DNA of 8,093 bases, from contig JBAZBO010000044.1 in the NCBI GenBank assembly GCA_041671425.1, positions 1 through 8,093 of the forward strand, read 5' to 3'. A model generated the notes under the pieces. The model was not told the DNA's origin. It worked only from the letters and a program-made list of their open reading frames with translations, and did no database searches. This document shows positions 5,778-8,093 of the stretch, in pieces (the first letter of the stretch is position 1; every line of letters starts with the position of its first letter). A program made the translations under genes and the position numbers. Origin of the DNA: JBAZBO01 sp041671425 (GTDB lineage: Bacteria; Patescibacteriota; WWE3; UBA101185; UBA10185).

Positions 5778-7103
5778 ATGAACTTTAAAGGCAAGAAAAT
5801 TCTCGTTCATGGATTGGGTATAAGTAATGTTGCGGTGGTAAAGTATCTGGCTGACAAAAAGGCTAAGGAGATCAGGATCACTGATCTGAAACCAAGGGGT
5901 GAATTAAAGGTGGAAATAGATGCTGTTTTGAAGGTCTATCCAAGGGCAGTCTTTGTCTTGGGTGAGCATAAAGAAGAAGACTTTCTAGGGGCAGACATTA
6001 TCATCAAAAGCCCAAGTATCCCAAACAGCACCCCCCTTATTCAAAAGGCTTTGGAAAAAGGTATTCCAGTAGAATCGGACGTTACGATGTTTCTTAAACT
6101 GTGCCCATCCAAAAGTACGATAGGTGTTACCGGTACCAAGGGAAAGACCACTACCACTACATTTGTTGAAAAAATGCTTAGGGATCAGGGCTTCAAGACT
6201 GTAATTGCAGGGAACATGGGGATTCCCGTTATGGGAGAGCTAAATAAAGTGACGGAGGATACATGGGTTGTACTTGAGCTTTCTAGTTTCATGGTTGAGA
6301 GTATGGATCTGCAAAAGATCAGCCCTCATGTTGCGATCTACACAAACATCTTTCCTGATCATTTGAACAAGTATAAATCGTTCTCTGACTATAAAAATTC
6401 AAAGAAAGCCTTGTTCAGATATCAAAACTCTAACGATTTTGTGCTTCTGAATGGAAAAGATGAAGAACTGAAAGAATTCTCAGCTGAGATCAGTACAAGA
6501 ACTATTTATTATTCCGAGGAGGGTATACCCGAGGGCACTAAGCTGAAGTTGAAAGGTGTTCATTATGAAAGAGATCTAGCCGTTTCTTTTGTCCTAGCCC
6601 GTGAGTTGGGTTTGGATCAAAAAAAGGTTTTGAAGAGTGCCGAAGGGTTCGCCGGTGTTGAGTACAGAATGCAAAATCTTGGGGTCATAAAAGGCATAGA
6701 GTTCATAAACAACACTGCTGCCACCACGCCCATAGCCTTTTTATCTGATGTACCGGTCATCTCTGAGCATGGTAAGCGTTTCTTTCTGCTTGGCGGTGGA
6801 GCTGATAAGAACATGGACTATAAAGAAATGATCTCCTTGATGAATAGCACCAAAAACCTTTCAGGCATTGCCTTTTTCAAAGGTGCCGGTACTGACAAAA
6901 TGGTAGGTTCTGTAAACAAGAGCAAAGTACTTGGAGTATTTGACGATATGTCGGAAGCTTTTGGTAAGATTGTTGGTATAGCAAAGAAGGGTGAACTGGT
7001 TGCACTTTGTCCCGGTTGCGCTAGCTTTGGGGTTTTTGAAGATGAGTTCGACCGGGGCGCGCAATTCAATACTGAAGTTGAGAGGTTTAGGGATGGGAAA
7101 TAA
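5778..7103 (+). CDS. murD: UDP-N-acetylmuramoyl-L-alanine--D-glutamate ligase (MurD)
   Basis: MurD uses ATP to add D-glutamate to UDP-MurNAc-L-Ala in the cytosol, the second residue of the stem peptide. The 441-residue length is normal. In order there are a Rossmann-like N-terminal domain (VHGLGISN 10-17; SPSIP 78-82), the ATP loop GVTGTKGKTTT (116-126, K123), LELSSFMVE (166-174, compare ELSSFQLE), NIFPDHLNKY (190-199), and YKNSKKALF (205-213), where K209 aligns with the carbamylated lysine. The C-terminal domain has LLGGGADKNMDY (337-348) and CPGCASFGVFEDEFDRGAQF (411-430). The usual NDSKATN reads NNTAATTP (311-318), so the Ser and Lys are replaced, and the His of the common G-x-x-HR motif is Y297. 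The next ligase starts inside its last codons, so the two are co-translated. Identity is secure from the MurD-specific C-terminal motif. Confidence 0.94.
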   Translation: MNFKGKKILVHGLGISNVAVVKYLADKKAKEIRITDLKPRGELKVEIDAVLKVYPRAVFVLGEHKEEDFLGADIIIKSPSIPNSTPLIQKALEKGIPVESDVTMFLKLCPSKSTIGVTGTKGKTTTTTFVEKMLRDQGFKTVIAGNMGIPVMGELNKVTEDTWVVLELSSFMVESMDLQKISPHVAIYTNIFPDHLNKYKSFSDYKNSKKALFRYQNSNDFVLLNGKDEELKEFSAEISTRTIYYSEEGIPEGTKLKLKGVHYERDLAVSFVLARELGLDQKKVLKSAEGFAGVEYRMQNLGVIKGIEFINNTAATTPIAFLSDVPVISEHGKRFFLLGGGADKNMDYKEMISLMNSTKNLSGIAFFKGAGTDKMVGSVNKSKVLGVFDDMSEAFGKIVGIAKKGELVALCPGCASFGVFEDEFDRGAQFNTEVERFRDGK

Positions 7104-8093
7104 TCCAAAGCATGTAGTTTGTGTTGGGGTTGGTGGTGGAGCAATGTTCTATATTGCTAAGTATTTTCATTTCCTGGGCTCTGAAGTCTTGGGTTTTGAC
7201 ATCAATGCAACTGAACGTACCACTGAGCTTGAGAACCTAGGTATTAAAGTAATCTATCATAATCCTGAGGCACCATTTACAAAAGACACTAACCTGATTG
7301 TTTATTCAAATGCTCTACCTAACAATATTATTGAAAAGCTAGCAACAGAGAATAAAGGCTTGAAACTTGTATCTGTAGATGAACTATATGCAGGCGTCCT
7401 AGAGGATTTGGACAAGGGTACCCTGGCTAATCCAGAGAGAGAGGCTATCAGAAAAGCAAATCTTGCACCACTTTATGATATTGATACCAAAGAGCTGACT
7501 TTAATTGGCGTGACTGGTACAGACGGTAAAACTACGACTACCGAAATGGTAGCTTCTATCTTGAAACAAGCTGGACATAAGGTGGGACTTATCAACACTG
7601 TAAGTGCCAGGATAGGAGATGTGGAAAAGGACACAGGTTTCCACGTTACTACTCCATCTGCCCAAGAGAATGCAGAATATATAAAGGAAATGATCAGTAA
7701 TGGTTGTACCCACATAGTTTTGGAATGTACCTCTCATGGGTTGAAGACAGGAAGATTAGCCGGTCTGAAGCTGGATTTTGCAGTTTATACGAATATCACA
7801 TCTGAACACTTGGATTTCCACAAAACTATGGACGATCTTATAAAGTCTAAGGCGTATCTCATCACAAAACATCTGAAACCAAGTGGTTGGGCAGTCATCA
7901 ACGCTGATGACCCAAACGTGTATCAGAATATGAGCGGCCTTCATAAGAATGAGGTTTTCTATTCTAAGACTTCGGAGGTAGATGTTTACGCTCGTGAGGT
8001 GAAAACCAAAGATTTAGTGATAAGCTTCACTGCTGTTGATAAACAAGGTCCTTTCACTTTAAGTATTCCTATGGTGGGGGAGTATAACGTCTG
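7093..8093 (+). CDS. Mur ligase with MurC-like N-terminus and MurE-like core (partial)
   Basis: The reading frame is open from ATG 7093 to the right edge (333 codons) and is cut by the window. Residues 7-100 form a Rossmann-type domain like MurC/Mpl: HVVCVGVGGGAM (7-18), then GSEVLGFD (29-36) and IVYSNALP (69-76). From residue 137 it is MurE-like: LIGVTGTDGKTTTTEM (137-152, K146), TTPS (186-189), ECTSHGL (211-217), AVYTNITSEHLDFH (230-243), and IKSKAYL (250-256), where K253 fits the carbamylated lysine. MurE adds the third stem-peptide residue, so that is the likely reaction, but the residue-selecting motif of MurE lies in the missing C-terminal part. It overlaps murD by 11 bases and has GAGG (7082-7085) 7 nt before the ATG, so the two are clearly coupled. 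A MurC-type ligase or murein-peptide ligase is less likely because the core is MurE-type. Confidence 0.85.
   Translation, partial: MGNNPKHVVCVGVGGGAMFYIAKYFHFLGSEVLGFDINATERTTELENLGIKVIYHNPEAPFTKDTNLIVYSNALPNNIIEKLATENKGLKLVSVDELYAGVLEDLDKGTLANPEREAIRKANLAPLYDIDTKELTLIGVTGTDGKTTTTEMVASILKQAGHKVGLINTVSARIGDVEKDTGFHVTTPSAQENAEYIKEMISNGCTHIVLECTSHGLKTGRLAGLKLDFAVYTNITSEHLDFHKTMDDLIKSKAYLITKHLKPSGWAVINADDPNVYQNMSGLHKNEVFYSKTSEVDVYAREVKTKDLVISFTAVDKQGPFTLSIPMVGEYNV

Noticed and set aside
7473..7944. Three minus-strand open frames (7473-7715, 7501-7737, 7756-7944) across the last gene
   Set aside because: They lie antisense to the conserved MurE-like core, overlap one another, and have no motifs or ribosome binding sites.
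7093..8093. Broken or frameshifted Mur ligase after murD
   Set aside because: The frame from ATG 7093 stays open for 333 codons with all expected motifs in order; it is only cut by the window edge.

Overview
The window looks like part of a cell-wall and division gene cluster from a bacterium with compact, tightly packed genes and a standard code (TGA is used as a stop three times). Small protein sizes, a 72-residue SecG, a divergent MraY and an unusual Mur ligase resemble Patescibacteria (Candidate Phyla Radiation). That assignment is an inference from style; no marker gene here proves it.

Layout. From the left, a plus-strand run carries a small four-helix membrane protein (46-459), secG (465-683), murA (685-2004), mraY (2022-3086) and ftsW (3090-4286). 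It ends at a strong hairpin (4291-4322) shared with a gene arriving from the opposite strand. Two divergently transcribed genes for cysteine-peptidase-like proteins of C39 type follow (4321-4965 minus, 5020-5751 plus), separated by 54 bp containing two perfect 10-bp palindromes. Then come murD (5778-7103) and, overlapping it by 11 bases, a Mur ligase with a MurC-like N-terminal domain and a MurE-like central domain (7093 to beyond the right edge). No stretch over 300 bases lacks a gene. I saw no tRNA, rRNA, CRISPR array or mobile element.

How the genes fit together. MurA makes the first committed intermediate of UDP-MurNAc; MurD and the MurE-like ligase add stem-peptide residues in the cytosol; MraY should move the product onto undecaprenyl phosphate; FtsW should polymerise the flipped lipid II at the septum. 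SecG is a translocon accessory. The C39-like pair sits between ftsW and murD with no obvious place in this pathway, and it is the least explained part of the window.

Most worth a second look: MraY has Glu and Asn where two of the three hallmark aspartates normally stand, plus a roughly 37-residue cytosolic insertion. The last gene appears to be a MurC/MurE domain hybrid. The divergent C39-like pair differs sharply in base composition. Several genes have a -10-like hexamer so close to the start codon that leaderless transcripts are likely.
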